From contig DENA01000016.1 of the NCBI GenBank assembly GCA_002359465.1, positions 43,660 through 59,353 on the forward strand: a DNA stretch of 15,694 nt, read 5' to 3'. This document shows positions 1 to 7,652 of this stretch, piece after piece. The number at the start of each line of letters is the position of its first letter. Position 1 is the first letter of the stretch. The position numbers were made by a program, and so were the translations under genes. Source of the DNA: Ruminococcaceae bacterium UBA2656 (GTDB lineage Bacteria; Bacillota; Clostridia; Oscillospirales; Acutalibacteraceae). The notes below the pieces were generated by a model. The model was not told where the DNA came from, did not search any database, and was given only the letters and a program-made list of their open reading frames with translations.

Positions 1-666
1 ATAATCTATGAGGACAGCGATATCATCGTAATCAATAAACCCGCGGGATTGCTGTCTATCGCTTCCGATAAAGAGAAGAATCTGACAGCTTATCACTTGC
101 TGACGGATTATGTAAAGCTGAAAGACCCCAAAAACCGTATTTTTGCGGTGCATCGTCTTGACCGTGATACTTCCGGAGTTTTTATGGTCGCAAAGAACGA
201 GAAGATCAAGCTGGCGCTGCAGGACAACTGGGCGGATTTAGTGTCTGAGCGGGCCTATATTGCAGTCGTTGAAGGACAGCTTGAAGAAAAAAACGGCAGA
301 ATTCAATCCTGGCTGAAAGAAACAAAAACGCTGCTTATGTATTCAAGCCCCAGAGCCGGTGACGGTTTAAAAGCTATCACCGATTACCGTGTCATAAAGG
401 AAAGCGCAGAATACTCTTTGCTGGACATCCGTCTGGAAACAGGCCGCAAGAATCAGATTCGTGTGCATATGAAAGATCTTGGGCATCCTGTAGTGGGTGA
501 TAAAAAATACGGAGCAAAATCCAACCCTTTCAAGCGTTTGGGTTTACACGCCTGTAAATTAGCGTTCAGGCACCCCTTTTCCGGTAAATTAATGTGTTTT
601 GAATCACAGGCACCCAGCAGCTTTACTTCTCTTTTTACCCAGCCGGAGCAATCGAACATGCGCTGA
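1..666 (+). CDS. RluA-family 23S rRNA pseudouridine synthase (5' end missing)
   Basis: The reading frame is open to the left edge (first visible residues IIYEDSDIIVINKPAGLL), so the true start lies outside the window and 221 codons are visible. The product should isomerise specific uridines in ribosomal RNA to pseudouridine in the cytoplasm. The family signature HRLDRDTSG, which carries the catalytic Asp, is encoded at about 151-177, and the frame also contains the typical NKPAG, ETGRKNQIRVHM and GHPVVGDKKYG motifs. RluA/RluD-type proteins are usually near 300 residues, so what is lost should be the N-terminal part, often an S4 RNA-binding domain. The exact target uridine cannot be told from sequence. 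The gene ends in TGA 23 bp before the convergent lactate dehydrogenase gene, with no convincing terminator between them. Confidence 0.93.
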   Translation: MIYEDSDIIVINKPAGLLSIASDKEKNLTAYHLLTDYVKLKDPKNRIFAVHRLDRDTSGVFMVAKNEKIKLALQDNWADLVSERAYIAVVEGQLEEKNGRIQSWLKETKTLLMYSSPRAGDGLKAITDYRVIKESAEYSLLDIRLETGRKNQIRVHMKDLGHPVVGDKKYGAKSNPFKRLGLHACKLAFRHPFSGKLMCFESQAPSSFTSLFTQPEQSNMR

Positions 667-689
667 GGCTGGCGGAAGAAACGCGCGGC

Positions 690-2093
690 TTACGGCTCGC
701 AGATTTTATGCGGATTCAGGATATTGTTTGGGTCAAACGCCTGTTTAACGCCCCGCATCAGACCGATGATCTCCGGGTCGAGGGATTCTTTCAGGTACGG
801 TTTTTTAGCAAAGCCGATTCCGTGTTCACCGGAAACCTGTCCGTGCAGTTCACGTGCCTTGGCGTACATTTTTTCCATGGTCAGGCTCAGCCGCTTTTCC
901 CACTCCTCGTCGCTCAGGTCATCCTTTAAAATATAGGCATGCAGGTTGCCGTCGCCGGCGTGGCCGAAGCTTTTGATCCGCACGCCGACCTCTTTCTGCA
1001 GGGAATGGGTGTATTCCACCATATCGTTGACGCAGTTGCGGGGCACAACGATATCCGCCTCATCCATATAGGTGGTGGAACCCTTAATCGCTTCCAAAAA
1101 CGCTCCCCTTGCTTTCCAGATCGCGTCGTTGCGTTCGTCGGTATCGGAAATCAGAACATCCACCGCTCCCTGCTCCAGACAGATTTTTGCCACACTGTCA
1201 TAAGATTTTTCAATTTCTTCGGTGGAGTTTCCGTCAAATTTCAGCAGCAAATAGGCGTCCGCCTGATTATCCGGAAACTTTTTGCCGATGTATTCCTCGG
1301 AATCAATGATGACCTCCCGTTCCATAAACTCAATCGCGGTGGGAATCGCCTTGGATTTGACGATCAGCGGCACCGTGCGGATGGCCTGCTGCAGAGTCGG
1401 GAACGGAATGAGCAGGCTGATTGCCTTGGACGGCAGCGGAAGCAGCTTTAAAACAGCTTTTGTAATGACGCCGAGCGTGCCCTCGGAACCGATAATCAGA
1501 TCTTTCAGATCGTATCCGGAGCTGTTTTTCACGACCTTACCGCCGAAATGAACGATCTTCCCGTCCGGGAGAACCACCTCCAGCCCGCGGACGAAATCGC
1601 GGGTCACGCCGTATTTGACCGCCCGCATACCACCGGCGTTCGTGCTGATATTGCCGCCGATGGTCGCCGATTTCTCACCCGGGTCCGGCGGGTAGAAAAA
1701 GCCCCGTTCCTCAACGTATGCCGCGAGCTCCATCAGCAGGACGCCCGGTTCCACCGTGAGCGTAAGGTTTTCCTCGTCCAGTTCAATAAAATGGTTCATC
1801 AGCGTCGTGTCCAGCATGATGCCGTGCTCCATGGCGACCGACGCGCCCACAAGCCCGGTGCCGGCCCCGCGCGGCGTTACGGCAATATGATTCTTATTGG
1901 CGTATTGCAGGATTTTGGATATCTCTTCGGCGGAAATCACCCTGACTACGGCTTCCGGATAGCTTTCCGTTCCGCTCAGCTCATCGTGGCTGAATTCCTC
2001 GTTAATCTGGTCACCGTACAGAACGCGTTCGCTGTCACCGACAACGGACTGGATAAAATTCAGATCATTTCGGTCAAGTGTCTTGTAGCTCAT
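690..2093 (-). CDS. lctD: FAD-linked D-lactate dehydrogenase of the LDH/Etf complex (GlcD/LctD family)
   Basis: 467 residues. The product oxidises lactate (or another 2-hydroxyacid) to pyruvate on FAD and passes electrons to the EtfAB partner encoded just upstream. The N-terminal half is a PCMH-type FAD domain: PRGAGTG at 74-80, [10 protein letters not shown] at 146-155 and [18 protein letters not shown] at 191-208. The C-terminal FAD-oxidase domain has HAGDGNLH at 378-385 and GEHG at 422-425, the histidine-rich active-site and metal-binding motifs of the GlcD/LctD family. The frame is open for another 83 codons upstream, but that stretch lies over etfA and looks like out-of-frame etfA sequence. 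The ATG at 2093 overlaps the etfA stop as ATGA and has AAGGGGG just upstream, so it is the start. The etfB-etfA-ldh order matches lctBCD of Acetobacterium woodii. Glycolate as substrate is not excluded, but the LldR-like operators favour lactate. Confidence 0.93.
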   Translation of the reverse strand: MSYKTLDRNDLNFIQSVVGDSERVLYGDQINEEFSHDELSGTESYPEAVVRVISAEEISKILQYANKNHIAVTPRGAGTGLVGASVAMEHGIMLDTTLMNHFIELDEENLTLTVEPGVLLMELAAYVEERGFFYPPDPGEKSATIGGNISTNAGGMRAVKYGVTRDFVRGLEVVLPDGKIVHFGGKVVKNSSGYDLKDLIIGSEGTLGVITKAVLKLLPLPSKAISLLIPFPTLQQAIRTVPLIVKSKAIPTAIEFMEREVIIDSEEYIGKKFPDNQADAYLLLKFDGNSTEEIEKSYDSVAKICLEQGAVDVLISDTDERNDAIWKARGAFLEAIKGSTTYMDEADIVVPRNCVNDMVEYTHSLQKEVGVRIKSFGHAGDGNLHAYILKDDLSDEEWEKRLSLTMEKMYAKARELHGQVSGEHGIGFAKKPYLKESLDPEIIGLMRGVKQAFDPNNILNPHKICEP

Positions 2094-3286
2094 GCGTGTA
2101 CCCCCTTCGCAGCCCTGATGTCTTCCATCAGCTTCGGTATGATTTCGTAGAGATCGCCCACCAGCCCGTAGTTGGCCGTTTTGAAAATGCCCGCCTTGGG
2201 GTCTTTGTTGATGGAAACAATTACGTCGGAATGGTCCATTCCCGCCACAAACTGAATCGCACCGGAAACGCCGCAGGTGATAATAATTTTCGGGCGGACT
2301 GTTCTGCCGCTCAGACCGACCTGCCGTTTTGCATCCATCCAACCCGCCTCAATCAAGGGCCGGGTCGCGGCGATTTCCCCGTCCAGAAGATCGGCAAGCT
2401 CACGGAGCATCTGTAAATCTTCCTGTTTTTTTACGCCGCGTCCGGCGACGATAAGCACGTCGGCCTCTTCAATCGTTTTTTCTTTTTTCAGCGGAACAAC
2501 GTCAAGCACTTCCACACGGCTTTTCAGCTTTTCCGGTTCCATGCTGCAGGGGACGATTTCTCCGGATTCCTCCGCAAGCCGCTTCGGCGCGTTCATCACC
2601 TTATAGCGCACAGTCGCCATTTGCGGGCGGGTGTTCGGTGTCAGAATCTGTGCCATGATATTGCCGCCGAACGCGGGACGAATCTGCACCAGGTCTGTGT
2701 TTTCCTGCATATCCAGCACGGTGCAGTCCGCTGTAAGTCCCGTGCGGAAACGAGCGGCGACGCGCGGCGCGAGCTGGCGGCCGACCGTAGTCGCTCCGAC
2801 CAGAATTGCAGTGGGTTTCACCCGGTTGATAAAATCTTCAAAGGCGGAGGCATAGGTTTCAATTTTAAACCGTTCCAGCGCAGGGTCGTCATAAAGGTAC
2901 ACTTTGTCTACGCCGTAATGCAAAAGTTCATGGCTTTGCCCTTCGATTTTACTCCCCATAAAGAGCGCGTAGACAGGCTGGCTGATTTTCCGGGCAAGCT
3001 CGCGCGCTTTCCCCAGCAGCTCATATGTAACGGGGTGAATGTCCCCATCCACATGGTCAACGTAAACCGCAATGCCTTTCCATTGGCTTTTGTCGATTTT
3101 CTGAACTTCTTCCTCAATATATTCCATTGCGCCCTTTGGGCCTTTTCGCACACAGAGCTTACACATTTTGCATGCCGCGGTGACCTCAACTTTCCCGTCC
3201 TTGTTCTCCAGAGCACCGAATGGACAGATTTTTATGAATTCGTCGATATTTTCGATTTTATCCTGATGGACAACCAGTTTTGCCAT
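2090..3286 (-). CDS. lctC: Electron-transfer flavoprotein alpha subunit with N-terminal ferredoxin-like domain (LctC type)
   Basis: 398 residues. This is the alpha subunit of a bifurcating/confurcating Etf and should bind one FAD and shuttle electrons between EtfB and the lactate dehydrogenase. Residues 1-60 form a ferredoxin-like domain with CPFGAL at 21-26 and CKMCKLC at 39-45. C21, C39, C42 and C45 are the ligand set for a single [4Fe-4S] cluster, because the other half of a two-cluster ferredoxin is lost. Residues about 72-250 are the Etf alpha/beta domain. The C-terminal FAD domain carries [10 protein letters not shown] (323-332), [13 protein letters not shown] (338-350), [10 protein letters not shown] (359-368) and YGLVGDL (373-379), all typical of EtfA. 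The ATG follows a GGGAGGG ribosome binding site, 13 bp after the etfB stop. The stop overlaps the lctD start (ATGA), which suggests translational coupling. Confidence 0.94.
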   Translation of the reverse strand: MAKLVVHQDKIENIDEFIKICPFGALENKDGKVEVTAACKMCKLCVRKGPKGAMEYIEEEVQKIDKSQWKGIAVYVDHVDGDIHPVTYELLGKARELARKISQPVYALFMGSKIEGQSHELLHYGVDKVYLYDDPALERFKIETYASAFEDFINRVKPTAILVGATTVGRQLAPRVAARFRTGLTADCTVLDMQENTDLVQIRPAFGGNIMAQILTPNTRPQMATVRYKVMNAPKRLAEESGEIVPCSMEPEKLKSRVEVLDVVPLKKEKTIEEADVLIVAGRGVKKQEDLQMLRELADLLDGEIAATRPLIEAGWMDAKRQVGLSGRTVRPKIIITCGVSGAIQFVAGMDHSDVIVSINKDPKAGIFKTANYGLVGDLYEIIPKLMEDIRAAKGVHA

Positions 3287-3299
3287 CGTAATCCCTCCC

Positions 3300-4088
3300 C
3301 TATATAAATTTCAGTTCTTCGATTTTATGAAACAGCCGGCCCGCCAGCTCTTCGCCCGAGCCGTTCCACATTTCGCGCTTCTTATCGGATGCAGGAGGAA
3401 AAATCCGCTGGACCTGGGTCGGCGAGCCGTTCAAGCCATATTTTTTTTCATCCCTGTCGTCAAAATCGTCCAGAGAAAACATTCTGACCGGGCGGTCCCT
3501 GGTATCCACTTTTTTCACATAGGATGGCAGCCTGGGCTGAAAAATATCCTTATCCACCGTCAAAAGGCAGGGGAACTGTACCTGGGAAATTTCGGTGTCG
3601 CAGAACATTTCCATTTCAACCACAATGGAATCCGCGCCGGCTTCCACAATCCGGCGTACGTTGCAGACGCTCGGAATATCCAGCCATTCGGATATTTCCG
3701 GTCCTACCTGTGCCGTGTCGCCGTCGGTCGTCTGTTTTCCGCACAGGATCAGGTCGAATTGACCGAACTTCCGGATTCCCTGCGCGATGGTGTAGCTGGT
3801 TGCCAGAACATCCGCGCCGCCGAACCGCCGGTCGGAAATCAGAGCGCCTTCGTCCACTCCCATGGAAAATGCTTCATAAATCACACTTTTTGCCTGCGGA
3901 GGCCCCATACTGATAACGCTGACTCTGCCCCCGTACTTTTTCCGAAGCCTGAGGGCGGCCTCAATCGCATACAGGTCGTACGGGTTCATTTTGCTGTCGA
4001 CTCCGTTGCGGTTCAGAACCCCTGTCACCGGGTCGACCTCAACTTTGTTTGTTCCGGGAACCTGCTTGATGCATACTAAAATATTCAT
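3300..4088 (-). CDS. lctB: Electron-transfer flavoprotein beta subunit (LctB type)
   Basis: 262 residues, the usual EtfB length. The product pairs with EtfA and should carry the FAD that contacts NAD(H) and splits or merges electron flow with ferredoxin. Diagnostic stretches are the N-terminal MNILVCIKQVPGTNKV, MNPYDLYAIEAALRL at 34-48, GKQTTDGDTAQVGPEISEWL at 117-136 (flavin and AMP/FAD pocket) and the late PCLLTVDKD. It is the first enzyme gene of the operon. The ATG at 4088 is preceded by AAAGGA at suitable spacing, and a leader of about 145 nt containing two operators separates it from the promoter. Its position before etfA and the GlcD-type dehydrogenase is what assigns it to lactate rather than to acyl-CoA or caffeyl-CoA metabolism. 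Confidence 0.94.
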   Translation of the reverse strand: MNILVCIKQVPGTNKVEVDPVTGVLNRNGVDSKMNPYDLYAIEAALRLRKKYGGRVSVISMGPPQAKSVIYEAFSMGVDEGALISDRRFGGADVLATSYTIAQGIRKFGQFDLILCGKQTTDGDTAQVGPEISEWLDIPSVCNVRRIVEAGADSIVVEMEMFCDTEISQVQFPCLLTVDKDIFQPRLPSYVKKVDTRDRPVRMFSLDDFDDRDEKKYGLNGSPTQVQRIFPPASDKKREMWNGSGEELAGRLFHKIEELKFI

Positions 4089-4136
4089 TTCCGGACATTC
4101 CTTTCCAAGTATAATCGTTTTGCCGAATCTTTTTCA

Positions 4137-4165
4137 TTCTTAAATTGGTACTACCAATTTAAGAA
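4137..4165. promoter_or_regulatory. Operator 1 of the lactate operon: 29-bp perfect palindrome with TTGGT/ACCAA core
   Basis: The core AAATTGGTACTACCAATTT is centred on 4151, and symmetry continues without a mismatch from 4137 to 4165 (14-bp arms around one base). TTGGT-N3-ACCAA is the recognition pattern known for FadR-family GntR regulators such as LldR and PdhR. The regulator gene lies right next to it. It falls in the transcribed leader, roughly 70-95 nt downstream of the predicted transcription start. Confidence 0.8.
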
Positions 4166-4174
4166 AAATTTTTT

Positions 4175-4196
4175 GTTGTATAGCACTCCATACAAC
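4175..4196. repeat. Inverted repeat at the midpoint between the two operators
   Basis: Arms GTTGTAT (4175-4181) and ATACAAC (4190-4196) are perfect 7-bp complements around an 8-base centre. In the minus-strand leader RNA it would be a small hairpin. Its centre (about 4186) is 35 bp from each operator centre (4151 and 4221). It could be a third protein site or an RNA element; no function is established. Confidence 0.45.
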
Positions 4197-4213
4197 TTCT
4201 TCTTATTTTGCGA

Positions 4214-4228
4214 ATTGGTCGTACCAAT
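4214..4228. promoter_or_regulatory. Operator 2 of the lactate operon, next to the transcription start
   Basis: ATTGGT (4214-4219) and ACCAAT (4223-4228) flank a 3-base centre, giving the same TTGGT-N3-ACCAA pattern as operator 1, 70 bp away centre to centre. It lies about 12 bp downstream of the -10 box, covering roughly +5 to +20, a position where a bound repressor would block initiation or escape. Confidence 0.75.
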
Positions 4229-4239
4229 CTTCTGAGACG

Positions 4240-4268
4240 ATTATACTCCCGATTTTCGGATTTGTCTA
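4240..4268 (-). promoter_or_regulatory. Sigma-A-type promoter of the lactate dehydrogenase/Etf operon
   Basis: On the minus strand TAGACA (4263-4268) is followed after exactly 17 bp by a consensus TATAAT (4240-4245). Start of transcription should fall near 4233, about 145 nt ahead of etfB. It lies between the regulator gene and etfB, so the enzymes can be controlled separately from the regulator. Confidence 0.7.
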
Positions 4269-4303
4269 TAATTGTTATAAAATTAACTCTTAAATTCTAA
4301 AAA

Positions 4304-5020
4304 TTATGTGATTTTCAGACAGTCAGCAGATGCAGTCAGATTTTCATCGATGATCACAAAATGGCTGGCCATCGCTTCGTAGGCACCCGTTTTATCCCTG
4401 TTCTTCAGGCATTCCACAATACGCTCATGAATTTTCTGAAGCCTGTCCCTTCCTCCCGCGCTGCTTGCCATGATGTCTTTCCGCAGGTCGCTGATAAAAG
4501 AGTCCATCACATCCGAAAGCGCCTGCAGAATAGCCAGAATCAGCTGGTTTCCGCTCGCCTGCCCAATGGTATAATGCAGTTTTTTATCCAGAATGACATT
4601 TTTATTTTCGTCCCTACACTGTGCCAATTCGGCCACAATTCCCTGAAGCTGGAAAATCTGCTCCTCCGAAATTCTGTCGGCCGCAAGCATGACCGCCTGT
4701 TCTTCCAGGGCCCTGCGCAGCTCGCTCAGCTGAGCGTAATCCGTTTTGCGCATCAAGAACATCATGGACATCGATTCGACAAGACTTTTTTCAAAATTGC
4801 AGGCAATCAGGTTGCCCGCGCCCTGCGTGCTGGTGAGCATCCCCATGACATCCAGTGTGCGCAGGGCTTCCCGAACGGAATTGCGGCTTACGCCGAGAAT
4901 TTCGGCAAGCTCGCGTTCAGGGGGGAGTTTCTCCCCCTGCTTAAGATTGCCGCACAGAATTTGCTCTTTAATATATCGGATTACCATTTCATAGGTTTTA
5001 CCCGTATCTTTTTGTTCCAT
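4304..5020 (-). CDS. FadR-family GntR transcriptional regulator, probably lactate-responsive (LldR/LctA-like)
   Basis: 238 residues from the ATG at 5020. The winged-helix DNA-binding domain covers about 8-74, with the GntR signature LPPERELAEILGVSRNSVRE at 32-51. Residues about 95-225 are an all-helical FCD ligand domain that keeps the usual metal ligands: D145 and H149 (in the LDKKLHYTIGQASGN stretch), H198 and H220. FCD regulators commonly bind small carboxylates such as lactate. A GTG two codons earlier (5026) is in frame, but it would be only 3 nt from the AGAAGG ribosome binding site while the ATG is 9 nt away, so the ATG is chosen. The gene sits upstream of and co-oriented with the lctBCD-type genes, whose leader holds two operators of this family. 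Repression relieved by lactate is the likely mode, by analogy. Confidence 0.9.
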   Translation of the reverse strand: MEQKDTGKTYEMVIRYIKEQILCGNLKQGEKLPPERELAEILGVSRNSVREALRTLDVMGMLTSTQGAGNLIACNFEKSLVESMSMMFLMRKTDYAQLSELRRALEEQAVMLAADRISEEQIFQLQGIVAELAQCRDENKNVILDKKLHYTIGQASGNQLILAILQALSDVMDSFISDLRKDIMASSAGGRDRLQKIHERIVECLKNRDKTGAYEAMASHFVIIDENLTASADCLKIT

Positions 5021-5029
5021 TTCCACGTA

Positions 5030-5035
5030 CCTTCT
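5030..5035 (-). promoter_or_regulatory. Ribosome binding site that decides the regulator start
   Basis: AGAAGG on the minus strand lies 9 nt before the ATG at 5020 and only 3 nt before the in-frame GTG at 5026. This spacing favours the ATG. Confidence 0.6.
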
Positions 5036-5058
5036 TTCACCGGACTTTGATCCCGCCC

Positions 5059-5071
5059 TGTAAACTTTACA
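5059..5071. promoter_or_regulatory. Perfect 13-bp palindrome in the regulator leader, possible operator
   Basis: TGTAAACTTTACA is perfectly symmetrical around 5065. It lies between the predicted promoter (5098-5125) and the regulator start, so a bound protein could control the regulator gene. It does not match the TTGGT-type operators of the adjacent operon, so if real it is read by a different protein or by the same protein in another mode. Confidence 0.35.
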
Positions 5072-5097
5072 TCGGTCAGTTACAGTATAACAATATT

Positions 5098-5125
5098 ATT
5101 CTATCATAGTCCTGCCCGAAGTCAA
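5098..5125 (-). promoter_or_regulatory. Probable promoter of the GntR regulator gene
   Basis: On the minus strand TTGACT (5120-5125) and TAGAAT (5098-5103) are separated by 16 bp, each one base from consensus. An alternative is an extended -10 box, TGT-TATACT (hexamer 5084-5089), which lacks a good -35. The TTGAC part of the -35 also forms one arm of an 8-bp inverted repeat, GTCAAATT (5121-5128) and AATTTGAC (5163-5170). Confidence 0.5.
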
Positions 5126-5228
5126 ATTACTTATTATGCGCAGTGCGGGCTGAATTGATGCGAATTTGACATGCGGTTCTGCACAATGAAACCAAACAGC
5201 GGCAACATGAAGGTGCATTTCTATGGGA

Positions 5229-5259
5229 AAACCCGCATAGCTTAGCGCCATGCGGGTTT
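5229..5259 (-). terminator. Intrinsic terminator of the chemoreceptor gene
   Basis: A 10-bp perfect stem, AAACCCGCAT (5229-5238) with ATGCGGGTTT (5250-5259), encloses an 11-nt loop. Read on the minus strand it follows the chemoreceptor stop by about 90 bp and ends in a short run of four U. No + strand gene upstream needs it. Confidence 0.65.
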
Positions 5260-5350
5260 CGTTTGATTGCGGAGACTGGATTCCGGTTAATCTTCCACCT
5301 GGTTGCATTGGTCAGGTTATCTTCTTATGGTTCCGGCTATATAAAAGAAT

Positions 5351-7111
5351 TTAATATTTACCATTACCCGAATAGCTTTCTTCAAGCTGTGATTGCTGTG
5401 GTTCAGAGTGATTGTTCTGATTCTGGTTAGTCTGGTTCCTTAATTTGAATTTCTCAACGAGCGTTTTCATTGACTGAGCCTGCCCGGACAGTTCTTCACT
5501 TGCTGCGGCGCTTTCCTCGGCAGTCGCGGAATTCGTCTGCACGACGCTTGAAATTTGATCAACACCCAGCGTCACCTGGCTGATAGAGTCTGCCTGCTGA
5601 TTTGACGCCTGTGAAATTTGCTCGACATTGTCTGAAACGACCTGCGCCGCCTCAACAACCTTAAGAAGAGATTTTGCAGTTTCATCTGCGATTTTTGTGC
5701 CGTTCTCTACTTGTCTCACGGAATTTTCAATCAAAGAAGTAGTATTTTTTGCTGCCTCCGCACTTTTACTGGCCAGATTTCTTACTTCGTCTGCTACTAC
5801 GGCGAAGCCTTTCCCTGCAGAACCTGCTCTTGCAGCTTCAACTGCCGCGTTGAGTGCAAGGATATTTGTTTGGAAGGCAATATCTTCAATCGTTTTAATG
5901 ATTTTCCCAATTTGGCTGGATGAATCACTAATTTGAGACATCGCAGTGACCATGTCCCCCATATGCTTATTGCTTGTCTCTATTTCAGAGCGGACATTGT
6001 TTACATTTACGCTGGCACTGGCGGCATATTCTGCATTGTTCTTTACTTGTGCTGATATTTCCGTAATGGATGCAGATAACTCTTCAATAGAACTCGCCTG
6101 CTCTGTCGCTCCCTGCGCCAACGCCTGTGCGCCGTTGGAAACTTGTTCTGAACCGCTTGAAACCTGCTCCGAAGACCGTTTTATTTGGGTAAGCGCATCG
6201 TTAAAAGATACGATAATACCGTCTATGGAATATTTAAGTTCCTCAAAATCTCCTTTAAAGTCCTCTTTTAGCGCAATGTTCATATCGCCTTGCGCCATTT
6301 TGGCAAAGTTAACCTTAATGTCAGTTATGTATGCTTTTATGGTCTGAGTGGATTTAGCAAATGCTTTCCCCAACTGCCCAATTTCGTTCTCGGAGTCTAT
6401 ATTGATCTGCGCGTTTAAATCGCCTTCAGCCATCCTGTTGGCCGCCTCCAACATCTCAGCCACCGGCTTGCTGATGCTGCGTGCAATATACAGGGCAATA
6501 AAGAGGGAAAAGAGAAGGGCTGCCAAAATTACCGCAATAATAATGATGGTTGCCACTGTACTTTTTGCCGAAAGATCGGAGGATAATTGGTTGCCTGTGG
6601 ATGTTTTCAAATCCATTAAGCTGTTTATTGCAGCGCTGATTTTAGGGACGAGGGGCGAAGCCTCTTTGGATAAGAATGCATCCGACTCTTTCTTGTTATT
6701 CTGCTTGGCAAGTTCCACTCCCTTTTCTTTGGCAGTGTTGTATGCAGCAATATTTGTCTGAATGGTATTATAGTATTCTATTTCCTTTTCATTCGTTAAC
6801 TGATTTTTTAATGTTGCTAAATATTGATTGATTTTGGTGGTTGATTGATCAAGGGAATCATAATCTTTTTGTAATGCATCCGGATCAGTTTTAATATTGA
6901 TATCCTTCATCGTTGCGCGTTCATAATTGAATTCTGAGCTTATCCGGCCAACAGTGCCCTGAGCAAAGCCATAGTTGACCAGAGCATTGTTGTAACTTGC
7001 ATTCGAGTTTCTCATCACGCAAAGTCCCACCACACCGCCGGCACTTGAAATTACCGCTATTAAAAGACAGGCTGCTATTAATTTTTTGCCAATTTTCATA
7101 TTCTTCAGCAT
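5351..7111 (-). CDS. Methyl-accepting chemotaxis protein with four-helix-bundle sensor
   Basis: 586 residues. It is a membrane chemoreceptor that signals to CheA/CheW. Membrane segments lie at about 10-32 and 185-210. The extracytoplasmic part (about 35-183) is a helical 4HB_MCP-like sensor of unknown ligand. A HAMP domain follows (about 208-262; [20 protein letters not shown]), and a second HAMP-like stretch ([11 protein letters not shown]) is possible. The cytoplasmic signalling domain spans about 300-555. Its hairpin tip is the highly conserved [20 protein letters not shown] (409-428) followed by [13 protein letters not shown]. The Q/N-rich C-terminus has no CheR-binding pentapeptide of the NWETF type. 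The ATG at 7111 has AAAGGA just upstream. The gene stands alone, with a c-di-GMP riboswitch in its leader and a terminator behind it. Confidence 0.95.
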   Translation of the reverse strand: MLKNMKIGKKLIAACLLIAVISSAGGVVGLCVMRNSNASYNNALVNYGFAQGTVGRISSEFNYERATMKDINIKTDPDALQKDYDSLDQSTTKINQYLATLKNQLTNEKEIEYYNTIQTNIAAYNTAKEKGVELAKQNNKKESDAFLSKEASPLVPKISAAINSLMDLKTSTGNQLSSDLSAKSTVATIIIIAVILAALLFSLFIALYIARSISKPVAEMLEAANRMAEGDLNAQINIDSENEIGQLGKAFAKSTQTIKAYITDIKVNFAKMAQGDMNIALKEDFKGDFEELKYSIDGIIVSFNDALTQIKRSSEQVSSGSEQVSNGAQALAQGATEQASSIEELSASITEISAQVKNNAEYAASASVNVNNVRSEIETSNKHMGDMVTAMSQISDSSSQIGKIIKTIEDIAFQTNILALNAAVEAARAGSAGKGFAVVADEVRNLASKSAEAAKNTTSLIENSVRQVENGTKIADETAKSLLKVVEAAQVVSDNVEQISQASNQQADSISQVTLGVDQISSVVQTNSATAEESAAASEELSGQAQSMKTLVEKFKLRNQTNQNQNNHSEPQQSQLEESYSGNGKY

Positions 7112-7329
7112 AAGTACATTCCTTTCAAATCTTATCTTGAACTATTTCTGAAAGCACTTGATTTTTTCCACCTAAGCACCTCATTTCAATCACTTGCATA
7201 TTGTTTGTTGGGTAAAGTAGTAAGGTTTCTTCGTTATAAGTTGAACGTTAAAGGATGTCTGGTAGCTTTATGTTGATAATCACAATAAGACATTAACTGT
7301 AATAAATGCTAAATACCTACACCTTTTCA

Positions 7330-7370
7330 ATAATCAATAATAAAGGCCGTGGTACATATATACCACAGCC
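7330..7370 (-). terminator. Terminator hairpin in the riboswitch expression platform
   Basis: On the minus strand a hairpin from 7370 to 7345 pairs GGCUGUGGUA with UACCACGGCC (one G-U pair) and is followed by a U-rich tract (7330-7344). It begins just behind the aptamer. A competing hairpin, CCAUG-UUG-CAUGG (7381 to 7369), would use the last bases of the aptamer together with the first two bases of this terminator, giving a plausible antiterminator. Confidence 0.65.
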
Positions 7371-7379
7371 ATGCAACAT

Positions 7380-7450
7380 GGTAACCCGGCTGTCATTGTA
7401 AACATTAGACCCGTGGCTTTGCGTCCCCGCCTTTCGACGGGTTTGCTATT
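7380..7450 (-). ncRNA. Cyclic-di-GMP-I (GEMM) riboswitch aptamer upstream of the chemoreceptor gene
   Basis: Read on the minus strand, the conserved GEMM elements occur in order. AGCAAACC comes first (about 7448-7440). A 6-bp helix capped by a GAAA tetraloop follows (stem 7436-7441 with 7426-7431, loop 7432-7435). Next is the invariant block GGGACGCAAAGCC (about 7427-7413), then a second helix that closes with the tetraloop-receptor side GACAGCCGGGUUACC (down to 7380). These match the known c-di-GMP-I consensus closely. A terminator hairpin follows immediately and the chemoreceptor start is about 270 nt downstream, so the switch should control transcription of that gene. Confidence 0.9.
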
Positions 7451-7652
7451 TTTATAATATTATTAAATTATCTTATACGGAACTATGGCGTACACCTAAC
7501 CTACCTTAGACAATTTTATGATACATTTAAATATACAAAATATAATTATCCCATAGAATTAATTTTCATCATGACGCTACTTTTTCTTGACAAATTAGCA
7601 ATTTGTGTGCAATTTTTACTATAGCAATTGCAATTAGGATTGCTAGTCAATT

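Larger units (their letters stand above)
5021..5350. other. 330-bp intergenic region between the regulator and the chemoreceptor gene
   Basis: It holds the regulator's ribosome binding site, palindrome and promoter (5030-5125), an inverted repeat 5121-5128/5163-5170, and the chemoreceptor terminator (5229-5259). A 70-codon minus-strand frame at 5096-5308 runs through the terminator hairpin, resembles no family and is not called. Nothing else is recognised in 5260-5350. Confidence 0.6.

Noticed and set aside
639..672. CCAGCC...GGCTGG as a shared terminator between the pseudouridine synthase and lactate dehydrogenase genes
   Set aside because: A 6-bp stem with a 22-nt loop and no T-run on either side is too weak to call a terminator.
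2094..2342. 83-codon upstream extension of the lactate dehydrogenase frame
   Set aside because: It lies entirely over etfA in another frame, has no similarity to the family's N-terminus, and the ATG at 2093 has a good ribosome binding site and the typical ATGA overlap.
5096..5308. 70-codon minus-strand frame
   Set aside because: It runs through the chemoreceptor terminator hairpin and the regulator promoter, has no recognisable domain and no ribosome binding site.
7482..7508. Sigma-D-like promoter for the riboswitch transcript (TAAG-N15-GCCATAGT on the minus strand)
   Set aside because: The spacing fits a flagellar/chemotaxis promoter, but only about half of the -10 bases match. The surrounding sequence is so AT-rich that several weak sigma-A alternatives fit equally well.
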